Positions 24,177-33,832 are shown, counted from the first letter of the stretch. The stretch: 64,000 nucleotides of DNA from Luteolibacter sp. Y139 (GCF_038066715.1 NZ_JBBUKT010000008.1:186001-250000), one strand, 5' to 3'. Numbers and translations are program-made. Notes: generated by a model from the sequence alone, not told the origin.

Positions 24177-26714
24177 TCACGGGTTGGCGGAGGTTTCGCC
24201 CTTGCCAAAGGCCTTGGTCTTGTCGGTGACGTTGCGGTAGCTGTCCGGATCGAGCGGCACTGCCGCGGGCGGGCCGTCCTTGTGGATCTCGTGGTAGGTG
24301 CCGAGCTTCTGGACGTAGGCGATCAGCGCGACGACTTGGCTTTCCGAGAAATGGCGGACCAGTTCCTCGGTGCTCGCGCCCTTCATCGGCTCGTAGCCGA
24401 CGGGTGAAGATCCTTCGAAGAGCGAGCGGGCGATGGCCATGCCTTGTTCGCGGGCCTGCTGGTCGATCTCATCCTTCGTCCATGCCGGGAAGGGGACACC
24501 GAGTTGGCGTTGGACGGCGATCTTGTTCGGCAGCGATTTGAAGTCGGTCTTCTGCTCGTAGAGCCATGGGTAAGGGGGCATGTTCGAGTCGTCATTCGCC
24601 CAACGCGGGTTCATGAAGTGGAACCAGTGCCACTTGTTGTCGCGCTTGCCGGAGCGGACCTTGTCCGAGCCCTGGACGAAGTTGCCGCCCTCACGGGCGA
24701 GGTCGGGCCCCGTGCGCTTGGAGCCCCATTGATACGGGTAATCGTAAAGCGACTCGCCGAGGTGCGAGAAGTCGTCCTTCACGCCGGCACGGCCGTAGCG
24801 CATCACATCCGGCATCAGCGTGCGGATCATTTGCGAGTGGCAGTTGTAGCAGCCCTCGCTGACGTAGAGATCGCGGCCGGCGAGCTCGAGTGGTGTGTAG
24901 AGTTCCTGTAAGCGCCCTTCGATGTTCTTCTCGCGGTTTACCAGCAGCGACGGGACGATCTGGACGCTGCCGCCGATGGCCACGGCGATGAAAGTGAGCA
25001 AGGTGAAGGGCAGGTAGTTCCGCAGCAGGCTTTCGTGCCACTGGTCCCAGGCACCGCCCTTGGCCTTGAAGACGCGGACGGCCTTGATCACCAGCAGGAT
25101 CGTGGCTAGCAGCGCGGCCTTGTCGGCATGCGGCGGCAGGAAGAACCACAGGATCATCATCGCGAGCGCGGCCACGCAGTAGGCGACCGGATCGCTGAAG
25201 AGGGCTTCTCCGAAGCGCAGGCGATCGTAGGTCTTCTCCGGCACGGCGACTTCCACCGTGTCATCGGTCGCCTTGCCCGAGCGGGCGGTCATGAAGATAT
25301 TCAGCGCGCAGAAGAAGAAGCCGAGCAGGTAGAGTCCGCCGCCGAAGGAGCGCAGGATGTAGGGGAGCTGGATCGCCTTGAGCGTTTCCACGAACTCATA
25401 CTTCAGCGTGGTGCCGCCTTCTGCGACTTCGCCAAGCATCAGCCCCTGCGTGATGCCGGCCGTCCACATCGCCGTCACGTAGAGCAGGATGCCGACGAGC
25501 CCGACCCAGAAGTGCATGTTGGCGAGCGAACTCGACCACAGTTTGGTTTTCCACAGTCGCGGAGCCAGCCAGTAGAACATGCCGGCGGCCATGAAGCCAT
25601 TCCAGCCGAGCGCACCGGAGTGGACGTGACCGATGCCCCAGTCGGTGTAGTGCGAGAGTGCATTCACCGCGCGGATCGAAAGCAGCGGTCCTTCAAACGT
25701 GGCCATGCCGTAGAAGGTGATCCCGGCGGCGAAAAACTTGATCACCGGATCGGTGCGCAGCTTCGCCCATGCGCCGCGCAAGGTGAGCAGGCCATTCAAC
25801 ATGCCACCCCACGAGGGAGCCCACAGCATCAGCGAGAAGAGCATGCCAAGCATCTGCAGCCAGCGCGGCAGCGAGGTATTCAGCAGGTGGTGAGGCCCGG
25901 CCCAGATGTAGATGAAGACCAGCGACCAGAAGTGAACGATTGAGAGACGATAGCTATAGACCGGCCGGTTCGCTGCCTTTGGCAGGAAGTAATACATGAT
26001 CCCGAGGATCGGGGTCGTCAGGAAGAAGGCGACGGCGTTGTGGCCATACCACCACTGCACCAGGCCATCCTGCAGGCCGCCGAAGATCGGGTATGAGTGG
26101 ATCCACGAAGTCGGGATCGAGAGGTGATTGACGATATAGAGCATCGCGACCGTCACGATGGTGGCGATGTAAAACCACAGCGCGACGTAGAGGCTCGGCT
26201 CATTGCGCTTGGCCAGCGTCCAGAAAAAGTTGATCCCGAAGATCACCCAGACCAGTGCGACCGCGATATTGATCGGCCAGATCAGCTCGGCGTATTCCTT
26301 CCCGCGGGTGAGACCTGCCGGTAGGGTGATCGCTGCCGCCACGATGATGAGCTGCCAGCCCCACATATGGATCTTGGAAAGGAGATCCGAGGCCGTGCGC
26401 GTCTTGCACAATCGCTGGGTGGAATAGTAGATGCCCGCGAAGGCCATGTTGCCGACGAAGGCGAAGATCACCGCATTCGTGTGCAGTGGTCGCAAACGGC
26501 CGAAGGTGATGTATTGCAGGCCCTCGCCTTTGAACAAACCGCCGGTGATGGTCTCGATGAACTTGCCGTTCATCTGCCACCACGAGAGCTGGGTGGCGCA
26601 GATCACGCCGACGAGCATACCCACGATGCCCCACACGATGGAGGCGATCATGAACTGCCGCACCGTGCGGTCGTCGTAGGTGATAGTGGTGGTCTTGGCG
26701 GTCGCGGTGTTCAT
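24177..26714 (-). CDS. ccoNO: Fused cbb3 oxidase subunits I and II (CcoN-CcoO)
   Basis: This 845-aa terminal oxidase core reduces oxygen with high affinity. Residues 1 to about 480 are CcoN with twelve helices. Heme and CuB histidines are visible in RLRPLHTNAV, WWYGHNAVAFF, GPHHLLN and WGIGHVHSGALGWN. A linker and extra helix lead into CcoO, whose CYNCHSQ heme c site is near residue 621, and the region ends with a partly hydrophilic periplasmic tail. The two subunits are separate genes in proteobacteria. Fused CcoNO is known in other phyla including Bacteroidetes and Verrucomicrobia. The start overlaps the ccoS stop by ATGA. Confidence 0.93.
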   Translation of the reverse strand: MNTATAKTTTITYDDRTVRQFMIASIVWGIVGMLVGVICATQLSWWQMNGKFIETITGGLFKGEGLQYITFGRLRPLHTNAVIFAFVGNMAFAGIYYSTQRLCKTRTASDLLSKIHMWGWQLIIVAAAITLPAGLTRGKEYAELIWPINIAVALVWVIFGINFFWTLAKRNEPSLYVALWFYIATIVTVAMLYIVNHLSIPTSWIHSYPIFGGLQDGLVQWWYGHNAVAFFLTTPILGIMYYFLPKAANRPVYSYRLSIVHFWSLVFIYIWAGPHHLLNTSLPRWLQMLGMLFSLMLWAPSWGGMLNGLLTLRGAWAKLRTDPVIKFFAAGITFYGMATFEGPLLSIRAVNALSHYTDWGIGHVHSGALGWNGFMAAGMFYWLAPRLWKTKLWSSSLANMHFWVGLVGILLYVTAMWTAGITQGLMLGEVAEGGTTLKYEFVETLKAIQLPYILRSFGGGLYLLGFFFCALNIFMTARSGKATDDTVEVAVPEKTYDRLRFGEALFSDPVAYCVAALAMMILWFFLPPHADKAALLATILLVIKAVRVFKAKGGAWDQWHESLLRNYLPFTLLTFIAVAIGGSVQIVPSLLVNREKNIEGRLQELYTPLELAGRDLYVSEGCYNCHSQMIRTLMPDVMRYGRAGVKDDFSHLGESLYDYPYQWGSKRTGPDLAREGGNFVQGSDKVRSGKRDNKWHWFHFMNPRWANDDSNMPPYPWLYEQKTDFKSLPNKIAVQRQLGVPFPAWTKDEIDQQAREQGMAIARSLFEGSSPVGYEPMKGASTEELVRHFSESQVVALIAYVQKLGTYHEIHKDGPPAAVPLDPDSYRNVTDKTKAFGKGETSANP

Positions 26715-26863
26715 TTCGAAGTCGGGGTGTCGTCGTCGAGGGGCAGCAGGGAATCGCGTTCGGGCGACGAACGGCGCGAGCGGCGGAACTCGCCGGCGAA
26801 GCAGAAGATGAAGATCCCGGCCAGGCAGGAGCTCACGAGGATGGTCAGGGCGATGACGTTCAT
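26711..26863 (-). CDS. ccoS: cbb3 oxidase assembly protein CcoS
   Basis: This 50-aa protein has an N-terminal helix (MNVIALTILVSSCLAGIFIF) followed by a short charged tail with RR-S-RRSSPERDSLLPLDD, as in CcoS. It is the first gene of the leftward cco operon and overlaps ccoNO by ATGA. CcoS is needed for cofactor insertion into CcoN. The start ATG at 26863 removes an unrelated long upstream frame. Confidence 0.8.
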   Translation of the reverse strand: MNVIALTILVSSCLAGIFIFCFAGEFRRSRRSSPERDSLLPLDDDTPTSK

Positions 26864-26936
26864 GGCATCACGGCCAGTAAAATGCGGCCGCATGAACCCG
26901 TCCCCGCGCCGCTTGCCAGAGAGTGCGCGGATTCTA

Positions 26937-27455
26937 TCAAACCGTGTCCGCCATCTCGCGTGTGGTGCTCCACTCAAGGTAGGTGTCGCCGATGATCGAT
27001 GGCAGCGAGCGGTCGCTGAAAAGCTCCGGCCGCAGGATGAGGTGGAGACCTTTCCCGTCGGCGGGCGCCGGTCCCAAGGAGACGCGGAAGACGTTGGTGA
27101 GATCGACGCATCCCTCGACTGCAAGGAGGCCATCAAGCACCGCATGACCGCGCCGGGCGAGCGCCCCCAGTACCTTGCGGCGGCTGCAGGGGCTGTTCGG
27201 CGGGCAATTCTTGCAGCCGTCGTCCATGCCCAGCAGACTCCGCTGGGTCGGCGTTTCGGAGATGGCTTGGATCAATTCCGGGGCGAAGGCGGTCCATCTG
27301 CCTGCTGCGTCATCGTCAAACTCATTCAAATGTCGGGCAATCGCAGGAGCGAGGCCGGCAGGAAGCTCCGGGAAGCCATGAAGCACCACGCCCGGCGCAG
27401 CGGTCCGGGGAGCGAGGAACCATCGATGGAAGGCGGGTAGATTGCTGGCGAGCAT
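26937..27455 (-). CDS. Hypothetical protein with CxxC...C motif upstream of the cco operon
   Basis: This 172-aa soluble protein is not recognised. The centre reads DDGCKNCPPNSPCSRRKVL, a compact Cys cluster that could bind metal or an iron-sulfur cluster, or form disulfides. Flanking regions are mixed alpha/beta (LHGFPELPAGLAPAIARHL; FRVSLGPAPADGKGLHLIL). It lies 73 bp before ccoS on the same strand, so it may be the first gene of the cco operon or a regulator of it. The start is the ATG at 27455. It is divergent from lpxA. Confidence 0.6.
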   Translation of the reverse strand: MLASNLPAFHRWFLAPRTAAPGVVLHGFPELPAGLAPAIARHLNEFDDDAAGRWTAFAPELIQAISETPTQRSLLGMDDGCKNCPPNSPCSRRKVLGALARRGHAVLDGLLAVEGCVDLTNVFRVSLGPAPADGKGLHLILRPELFSDRSLPSIIGDTYLEWSTTREMADTV

Positions 27456-27558
27456 GACCCGGAGCGTAGGAGTCCGGGCGGGCTTCTGCTGCGCATCCGT
27501 TTCGAAAAGGCGCGCGGATTTTCTGAAATCAGCTAGCGGCGAGGGGGACCGGAAGGCA

Positions 27559-28386
27559 ATGCAGCGCAAAAAACGTTCGCCATCCCGCGCCGGGTCGTTC
27601 GGAATCCCGCCTGTGATCCATCCGACGGCGATCATTTCCCCGGAAGCCAAGCTCGGCGCGAACGTTCGCGTCGGGCCCTACTGCGTCATCGAGGCCGGAG
27701 TCGAACTCGGCGACGGCTGCGTGCTCCACTCCCACGTCGTGCTCGGTGGTCCGTCCCGGATCGGCAAGGACAACGAGTTCTTCCCGTTCGCCGTGATCGG
27801 CGGGAAAACCCAGGACCTCAAGTACGAGGGCGAGCCGACCTACCTCGAAATCGGCGACCGCAATGTTTTCCGCGAGAACACGACCGTTCACCGCGGCACT
27901 CACGCCCATACTCCGACGCGGATCGGCAGCGATAACCTGTTCCTCTGCTACTCGCACGTCGCCCACGACTGCCAGCTGGGGAACCACATCATTCTCTCCA
28001 ACAACGGCACCCTCGCCGGTCACGTGGAAGTGGCAGACCACGCGATCGTCTCCGGTCTCGCGGCCATCCACCAGTTCTGCCGGATCGGTTGCCACTCGAT
28101 CATCGGCGGCTGCGCGAAGATCGTGCAGGACGTGCCGCCCTACATGATCGTCGATGGCAATCCCGGTGCGACCCGCGGGCTCAATCTCGTCGGCCTACAG
28201 CGTCGCGGATTTTCCGAGGACGACATCAAGGCGCTCAAGAAGGCCTACAAGAAGCTCTTCCTCAAGAAGGACGGCAACCTCGCGAACCTGCTCAGCTCGC
28301 TGAAAGCGGATCGCCCCGCGAACTCCGAGCCGGTGAAGCACCTGATCGAGTTCATCGAGCGCTCGCAGCGGGGGATCTCGCGGTAG
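27559..28386 (+). CDS. lpxA: Acyl-ACP--UDP-N-acetylglucosamine O-acyltransferase (LpxA)
   Basis: This 275-aa protein catalyses the first step of lipid A synthesis, so the cell has a lipopolysaccharide outer membrane. The left-handed beta-helix hexapeptide repeats begin at VIHPTAIISPEAKLG. The catalytic His lies in SHVAHDCQLG, followed by HQFCRIGCHSIIGG and the QRRGFSEDDIKAL helical C-terminus. I chose ATG 27559 because GGAAGG stands 3 bases before it. The GTG at 27613, giving 257 aa, fits the usual LpxA N-terminus better and is a real alternative. It stands alone here, away from other lpx genes. Confidence 0.9.
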   Translation: MQRKKRSPSRAGSFGIPPVIHPTAIISPEAKLGANVRVGPYCVIEAGVELGDGCVLHSHVVLGGPSRIGKDNEFFPFAVIGGKTQDLKYEGEPTYLEIGDRNVFRENTTVHRGTHAHTPTRIGSDNLFLCYSHVAHDCQLGNHIILSNNGTLAGHVEVADHAIVSGLAAIHQFCRIGCHSIIGGCAKIVQDVPPYMIVDGNPGATRGLNLVGLQRRGFSEDDIKALKKAYKKLFLKKDGNLANLLSSLKADRPANSEPVKHLIEFIERSQRGISR

Positions 28387-28392
28387 GCGAAC

Positions 28393-28707
28393 TCAGGGCG
28401 TCACCGGAGACCGCTCGGCTCCGTTGACGAGCACCTTTCCTTTGTCCCGAAGATTGACCACGTCGCCCGACTTGAGGGCTCCGTAGTCCTTGCCATCCAC
28501 GGTCAAGGTCTTGCCGTCGGTCTTTGCTTTCACGCTCTCCCCGTTGAATTCGATCCCGCCCGTCCCTGACGAGGAGGATGAAGTTTCGTCGGGGACTTGG
28601 AATGTGATGCCTTGACCCTTCAGTTCCGTCCCGGTCGAGACGACAGCCTTGAACTTGCACGAGCCGAGAACGAGGACGGCGAGCAGGGGCAGAACGGACC
28701 ATTTCAT
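28393..28707 (-). CDS. Small lipoprotein
   Basis: This 104-aa protein starts MKWSVLPLLAVLVLGSC, with the lipobox LGSC giving a lipidated Cys17. The mature part is a short beta-rich domain with repeated short strands (GITFQVPDE; IEFNGESVKAKTDGKTLTVDGKDYG; LKSGDVVNLRDKGKVLVNG). The function is unknown. It is convergent with lpxA (6 bp between the stops) and lies after the HIT gene. Confidence 0.7.
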   Translation of the reverse strand: MKWSVLPLLAVLVLGSCKFKAVVSTGTELKGQGITFQVPDETSSSSSGTGGIEFNGESVKAKTDGKTLTVDGKDYGALKSGDVVNLRDKGKVLVNGAERSPVTP

Positions 28708-28751
28708 CCGGATGAGCCTAGCCTGACTGGCCTTCAAGACAAGCCAGCGGT

Positions 28752-29138
28752 TTAGACCGTCATCTCGCCTGCCTGAGCGGGATTGGCCGGATCGAGTGGA
28801 ACCCCGGAAACCAGATGGATATGCAAGTGTGGCGTGCTCTGATAGCTGCCGCCATTCGTGATGATCTTGTAGTTCGTCTCCGCAAGCCCGCGTTCGCGGA
28901 TGATCGACACCGCGACCTCGAGAAGCTCCGAAAGCAACGTCGAATCGGTCACATCGACCAGCCGCGCGATGTGCTGCTTCGGGATGATCACCACGTGCAT
29001 CTCCCAAGTCGGCCGGGTGTGCTCGAAGGCAAGCACCCGGTCCGTCTCCGCCACCACGGTGACGGGGACACGGCCGCTCAGAACGGAGTCGCAGTAGAAG
29101 TCGCCAGCCACGGCGGAAGGGAAGAAGGAGGAAATCAA
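28752..29138 (-). CDS. HIT-family nucleotide-binding hydrolase
   Basis: This 128-aa protein has the histidine triad HLHIHLV near the C-terminus and TRPTWEMHVVIIPKQHI upstream, as in HIT (Hint-like) phosphoramidase/AMP-lysine hydrolases. The proposed start is TTG at 29138, which overlaps the Uma2 stop (TTGA) and gives MISSFFPS. A GTG further in (about 29111, MAGDFYCD) is an alternative closer to the conserved domain. Confidence 0.82.
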   Translation of the reverse strand: MISSFFPSAVAGDFYCDSVLSGRVPVTVVAETDRVLAFEHTRPTWEMHVVIIPKQHIARLVDVTDSTLLSELLEVAVSIIRERGLAETNYKIITNGGSYQSTPHLHIHLVSGVPLDPANPAQAGEMTV

Positions 29139-29710
29139 CCCTCGATTTCCGCTCGTGCATAGAGTTCGGCCAGCGGCAGCGAGGCTTCGATTTCCGGTAG
29201 GGGAACGGCAGCCTCCAGACCGTCGTAATGCTCTACGGCAAATCCGCCTTCGGAACGGCGGCGGTAGGCTGTGACCGATGCCCCGTCGGGCTCGACGAGA
29301 AGTAGAACCTTGAGTGAGGAGACGGTCAGGTAAGCGTCACGCTTCTCGCCAAGATCAGCGCGGCGAGTCGATTCACTTAGGACTTCGATCACGACTACCG
29401 GTTGGTCTTGGAAGTGGTCGGTTGCCGGGTTGGGGTGGCAGACGACCATCGCGTCAGGATAGTAAAAGCGGGTGTGATCGGGGAACTCGATGCGAACTTT
29501 GGTGTCGCCGTTGAAAGGCTGGCAGGGCTTGCCCCGGAGCTGGACGGCGAGGAGAACAAGGGCATCGGTGGCGATGACATTGTGCCGGTTCGTCGCGCCA
29601 GCCATGGCGTGAACCGTGCCGCCGATATACTCGTGCTTCACATCGCTGACTTCCTCGCCGGCAAGGTAGTCAGCGATTGAAAGAGGCGATGCTTTCGCGA
29701 GAGCGGTCAT
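29135..29710 (-). CDS. Uma2 family restriction-endonuclease-like protein
   Basis: This 191-aa protein of the DUF820/Uma2 family has the PD-(D/E)xK-like core. YYPDAMVVC supplies the acidic residue and PVVVIEVLSEST the E-V-x-S motif of the active site, with KHEYIGGTVHAMAG near the N-terminus. The family is abundant in cyanobacteria and Planctomycetes/Verrucomicrobia and its biological role is unsettled; transposition or DNA defence have been suggested. The start is the ATG at 29710. Confidence 0.82.
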   Translation of the reverse strand: MTALAKASPLSIADYLAGEEVSDVKHEYIGGTVHAMAGATNRHNVIATDALVLLAVQLRGKPCQPFNGDTKVRIEFPDHTRFYYPDAMVVCHPNPATDHFQDQPVVVIEVLSESTRRADLGEKRDAYLTVSSLKVLLLVEPDGASVTAYRRRSEGGFAVEHYDGLEAAVPLPEIEASLPLAELYARAEIEG

Positions 29711-29760
29711 GGTGCGAAACTATAGGATATGCTGTTTGGCGGCAAACCGGGATTTTGGGC

Positions 29761-31389
29761 TCACACGCACACCGGGCACTCGTTGATCTTTTTGAAGAAG
29801 TCGTTGCCCTTGTCATCCACGAGAATGAAGGCGGGGAAGTTCTCCACGCGGATCTTCCACACGGCTTCCATACCGAGCTCGGGATACTCGACGACTTCCT
29901 GGCTCTTGATGTGTTCCTTCGCGAGCAGGGCGGCGGGGCCGCCAGCGGAGCCGAGGTAGAAGCCGCCGTGGGCCTTGCAGGCATCGGTCACGGCCTGCGA
30001 GCGGTTGCCCTTGGCGAGCATCACCTTCGAGCCGCCGTGGCTTTGGAAGAGATCCACGTAGGAGTCCATGCGGCCTGCGGTGGTCGGCCCGAAGGAGCCT
30101 GACGGATAGCCCGCGGGAGTCTTGGCCGGGCCGGCGTAGTAGACCGGGTAGTCCTTGATATAGGCGGGCAAGTCGCCGGTTTCATCGAGGACTTCCTTGA
30201 GCTTCGCGTGGGCGATATCGCGGGCGACGATGATGGTGCCGCTCAGTGAGACCGCGGTGGTGACCGGGTACTTGCTCAGCGTGGCGAGGGTCTTCTCCAT
30301 GCCCTGATCGAGGTCGATCTCCACGCCCTTGAATTTCCAGTCGCGATACTTCTCCGGGATGAAGCGGCCGGGGTTCTTCTCCAGCTTCTCAAGGAAGATC
30401 CCGTCCTTGGTGATCTTCGCTTTCGCCTGGCGGTCGGCGGAGCAGGAGACGCCGATGCCGACCGGACAGGAGGCACCGTGGCGCGGCAGTCGCACCACGC
30501 GGACATCCAGCGCGAAGTATTTCCCGCCGAATTGCGCGCCGATTCCAATCTGCTGTGCCAATCCTAACAGCTCCTTCTCCAGCTCCAGATCGCGGAATGC
30601 CTGGCCTTGGATATTGCCGGAGGTCGGCAGTGCATCATAGTAGCGCGTCGAAGCCATCTTCACCGTTTTCAGGCAGGTCTCCGCCGAAGTGCCACCGATG
30701 ACGATCGCGAGGTGATACGGCGGGCAGGCAGCCGTGCCCAGCGAGCGCATCTTCTCGACGCAGAATTCCTTCAGGCGTTTCGGATTCAGCAGCGCCTTCG
30801 TCTCCTGATAGAGGAAAGTCTTGTTGGCCGAGCCGCCGCCCTTGCTGACGAAGAGGAATTTGTAGGCGTCACCGTCGGAGGCATAGAGGTCGATCTGCGC
30901 CGGCAGGTTCGTCTTGGTATTCGCCTCGTCATACATCGTGAGCGGGGCAGTCTGCGAGTAGCGCAGGTTTTCCTCCTGATACGTCTTGTGAATGCCCTTC
31001 GACAGCCACTCGGCGTCATCACAGCCAGTCCACACCTGCTGGCCCTTCTTGCCGACGACTGTCGCGGTGCCGGTGTCCTGGCAAGCGGGGAGGATGCCCT
31101 TGGCAGCGATCTCTGCATTCTTCAGCAGCATCAGCGCGACCATGCGGTCGTTCTCAGTCGCCTCGGGGTCATCGAGGATCGCGGCGACCTGCGCGAGGTG
31201 ACTCGGACGCAGCGTGAAATTGATCGCCTTCATCGCCTCGTTCGCAAGCAGCGCGAGACCTTCCGGCGCGACCTTCAGGACCGGCTTCCCTTCGAATTCC
31301 GAGACCGACACGTGCTCCGTGGTGAGGCACTCATACTCGGTCGTGTCGGGACCGAGCGGGAAGGGATCCTGATAGACGAATTCGGACAT
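29761..31389 (-). CDS. fumA: Class I (iron-sulfur) fumarate hydratase
   Basis: This 542-aa TCA-cycle enzyme interconverts fumarate and malate. The 4Fe-4S ligands are visible as C103 (LPACQDTGT), C222 ([10 protein letters not shown]) and C316 ([12 protein letters not shown]). The C-terminal half begins about residue 340, with [14 protein letters not shown] and [23 protein letters not shown], as in single-polypeptide FumA/FumB. The length is normal. The start is the ATG at 31389. It appears to be a single-gene transcript between the Uma2 gene and the PEP-CTERM gene's terminator. Confidence 0.93.
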   Translation of the reverse strand: MSEFVYQDPFPLGPDTTEYECLTTEHVSVSEFEGKPVLKVAPEGLALLANEAMKAINFTLRPSHLAQVAAILDDPEATENDRMVALMLLKNAEIAAKGILPACQDTGTATVVGKKGQQVWTGCDDAEWLSKGIHKTYQEENLRYSQTAPLTMYDEANTKTNLPAQIDLYASDGDAYKFLFVSKGGGSANKTFLYQETKALLNPKRLKEFCVEKMRSLGTAACPPYHLAIVIGGTSAETCLKTVKMASTRYYDALPTSGNIQGQAFRDLELEKELLGLAQQIGIGAQFGGKYFALDVRVVRLPRHGASCPVGIGVSCSADRQAKAKITKDGIFLEKLEKNPGRFIPEKYRDWKFKGVEIDLDQGMEKTLATLSKYPVTTAVSLSGTIIVARDIAHAKLKEVLDETGDLPAYIKDYPVYYAGPAKTPAGYPSGSFGPTTAGRMDSYVDLFQSHGGSKVMLAKGNRSQAVTDACKAHGGFYLGSAGGPAALLAKEHIKSQEVVEYPELGMEAVWKIRVENFPAFILVDDKGNDFFKKINECPVCV

Positions 31390-31432
31390 GCGGGGGAGCT
31401 TAGGCACGGCCCGCGGGGCGTCCAGTCCCGGG

Positions 31433-31472
31433 AAAAAATTGAATCCCCGCCGGCACGGGGCCGGACGGGGAT
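31433..31472 (-). terminator. Rho-independent terminator of the PEP-CTERM gene
   Basis: On the minus strand an 11-12-bp GC-rich stem (ATCCCCG-CCGGC arm at 31443-31454, partner 31460-31472 with one bulge) is followed by TTTTTT (31438-31433). It lies 19 bp downstream of the stop at 31491. Confidence 0.75.
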
Positions 31473-31490
31473 CCGTTGGGGAGGATGGTT

Positions 31491-32225
31491 TCAGGCGCGG
31501 CGGCGGCGCAGCAGGGCCAGCAGGCCGAAGGCACCGAGCAAGGCGGACGAAGGCTCGGGGACCACGACCCAGAGACGGTCTTGGCCGTTCGGGACGGGGT
31601 CATTCCCGGCATCGACCGGCTTGGCATACTGGAAAGTGAATCCGGGCTGGTAGGTCCAGCCGCCAGCGACACCGGCGAGGAAGGTCTCGGCATTGCTCCG
31701 ACCCAGCGCGATGTCCGGGTCCGCCACCGTGTCGACGCTGAAGTTCCCGCTGTCGAGATTACCCGATGCCGGATCGTGGATGATTTCCCACAAGGCGAGC
31801 TGCATGCCGGCCGAGTAGGCGAGGAGATCATTGTAGCCGCCATACCCGGCGTCCGGCCAATCGCCACCGCTGGCGGAAATCGCGTCGCGCACCATGCCGT
31901 CGAAGACCGGCAGGGTATTGTAGAGCAGGGCGGAGATGTCGTCGGACTGGGCAAGCGTCAGGCTGCCGAAGCCCGAACTCACGTCGTAGTGAGTGCTTTC
32001 GTTGAAGCCCGCGCCGAAGTCGGCACAGAAATCGAAGATCCACGCGCCCCCCGGACCCGTCCGCAGATCCGCTCCGGCATATTGATTCACCGAAGAGGCA
32101 CCGAGCGTGATCAAATACTGCCCGGACTCATAACGCTGCTCCAGATCCGGCTGCAACGTCTGGGCCAACGCAGGCAAGGCCAGCGCGGCAAAAGACAGAA
32201 CGGTCGTGAGCGTGGGGAACCGCAT
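31491..32225 (-). CDS. PEP-CTERM sorted surface protein
   Basis: This 244-aa exported protein has an N-terminal signal peptide ([21 protein letters not shown]) and a C-terminal PEP-CTERM tail ([23 protein letters not shown]: the VPEP box, a helix, an Arg cluster). Such proteins are processed by an exosortase and sent to the cell surface, often with exopolysaccharide. The middle is one beta-rich domain with a WEIIHDP segment like other PEP-CTERM proteins; no enzyme motif was seen. No exosortase is in the window. It is divergent from the pilT-like gene. Confidence 0.85.
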   Translation of the reverse strand: MRFPTLTTVLSFAALALPALAQTLQPDLEQRYESGQYLITLGASSVNQYAGADLRTGPGGAWIFDFCADFGAGFNESTHYDVSSGFGSLTLAQSDDISALLYNTLPVFDGMVRDAISASGGDWPDAGYGGYNDLLAYSAGMQLALWEIIHDPASGNLDSGNFSVDTVADPDIALGRSNAETFLAGVAGGWTYQPGFTFQYAKPVDAGNDPVPNGQDRLWVVVPEPSSALLGAFGLLALLRRRRA

Positions 32226-32385
32226 CGTTTTGAGGGATGCACCGGCGAACTGGACCGACGGTGCAGCGGAGGTGAGGCGATATTTAAGAAATCCTAAATG
32301 ATCCGCAAGCTTTCATTTCCGCTCGCGGGCGCATCGATTGGAGACGAACCGTGCCCCGAGCGGCATTTGGAAAAGCACGCGCGCC

Positions 32386-33828
32386 ATGGCAGTCATCGAT
32401 ACCTTCCTGAAACTGATGTTAGAGAAGCGCGCCGAGCGCCTAGTTCTGGTCTCGGACGCTGTCCCGTACCTGCTGAAAGGCGGGGAAACGATCGAGCTGT
32501 CGATGCCGGCCCTCAGGGAGGACATGCTGGCGCGGATGGTGAAGGAGATCACCGGCGATGAACTTTCGGCACGGAAGGAAGGGACGTTCCGCGCAGCCGA
32601 TGGAGCCTTTGGCTATGCGGTGCTTCCGTCGGCAGGGGAACTCCGGATCGAAATCCACGCCGCCGGAGCAATGCCGCCAGCCGCGGAAGAGGAGGATCCT
32701 CTCACCAAGGCGGTGGCCGACTTCGCCAAGTCGCACGAGCCTGCCACGCCGAAAAGTCCGCCGCCCGCCCGCTCCGGTCCGGATCTGCTCGCGCTCATCG
32801 ATCAGGCGGCTGCCCTCGACGCTTCCGATCTCTTCCTGTCTTCGGGGAAGCATCCGCGAGTGCGGAGAAATGGCACCCTTTCCTTCCTCGAAGCCGACCC
32901 GCCCGACGCCGCGAAGATCCTGGAGCTGATCCCCGACGATGCAGCCCGTCGCGAGTTCGAGGAAAGCGGCAGTACCGACTTCGCCGCCCGCTGGGAGCTA
33001 TCCGGTGGCAGTCGGCGTTTCCGCATCAATGTCTTTCGCCATCGCGACGGAGTGGCTGCCGCGCTCCGGCCCATTCGTCAAAAGATCCCGCCGCTCACCG
33101 ACCTCGGCTTGCCCGAGGACCTGTTGGATCTCGTCTCCTTCCCCAATGGCCTCGTGCTCGTCACCGGCACCTCGGGCTCGGGGAAATCCACGACACTCGC
33201 CGCACTGGTCGATCACTTGAATCGCACCCGGTCACGGCACGTCATCACGATCGAGGACCCGGTGGAATACGAGCACCGGGATAACCAATGCCTCATCCAC
33301 CAGCGGGAGGTTGGAACAGATGTGGAAAGTTTCAGCACCGGCCTGCGGGCTGCCCTGCGCGAGAATCCGGACGTCATCCTGTTAGGCGAGCTACGGGACC
33401 TCGATACGATCTCTTCGGCGCTCACGGCGGCGGAGACCGGCCACCTGGTCTTCGGCACGCTGCACTCCGGCACTGCGAGTTCGGCGGTGAATCGCGTCGT
33501 CGATGTCTTTCCCGGCTACCAGCAGTCGCACATCCGGACACAGCTCGCCCTGTCCCTCCGCGCCGTGGTCTCGCAACGCCTCGTTCCAACGAAAGCGAAG
33601 AAGTTGGTGCCCGCGATCGAAAAACTCATCGTCACGTCCGCCGTCGCCACCGGCATTCGCGAAGGGCAGGATCACTACGTCCGCACCGCCATGCTGACCG
33701 GGGTGGAGGAGGGGATGGTCACCCTTGAGCGTTCGCTGGCTTCCCTCGTCCGCAAGGGCATCATCGACCGCGAAACGGCTGTCCGTCACGCCATGGACCC
33801 GAAAGCTCTCCAGCACCTGATGGAGTGA
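32386..33828 (+). CDS. PilT-like type IV pilus retraction ATPase with duplicated N-domain
   Basis: This 480-aa hexameric secretion ATPase has Walker A GTSGSGKSTT, an Asp box (TIEDPVEYEH), Walker B DVILLGELRDLDT, and the His box GHLVFGTLHSGTAS. The PilT N-terminal domain begins at about residue 137 (LIDQAAALDASDLFLSSG). Before it lies a further ~100-residue segment (IDTFLKLMLEKRAERLVLV..LKGGE) that looks like a second, degenerate copy of the same domain, joined by a Pro/Ala linker. Ordinary PilT is about 345 aa. The start is the ATG at 32386. Confidence 0.87.
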   Translation: MAVIDTFLKLMLEKRAERLVLVSDAVPYLLKGGETIELSMPALREDMLARMVKEITGDELSARKEGTFRAADGAFGYAVLPSAGELRIEIHAAGAMPPAAEEEDPLTKAVADFAKSHEPATPKSPPPARSGPDLLALIDQAAALDASDLFLSSGKHPRVRRNGTLSFLEADPPDAAKILELIPDDAARREFEESGSTDFAARWELSGGSRRFRINVFRHRDGVAAALRPIRQKIPPLTDLGLPEDLLDLVSFPNGLVLVTGTSGSGKSTTLAALVDHLNRTRSRHVITIEDPVEYEHRDNQCLIHQREVGTDVESFSTGLRAALRENPDVILLGELRDLDTISSALTAAETGHLVFGTLHSGTASSAVNRVVDVFPGYQQSHIRTQLALSLRAVVSQRLVPTKAKKLVPAIEKLIVTSAVATGIREGQDHYVRTAMLTGVEEGMVTLERSLASLVRKGIIDRETAVRHAMDPKALQHLME

Positions 33829-33832
33829 CCTG

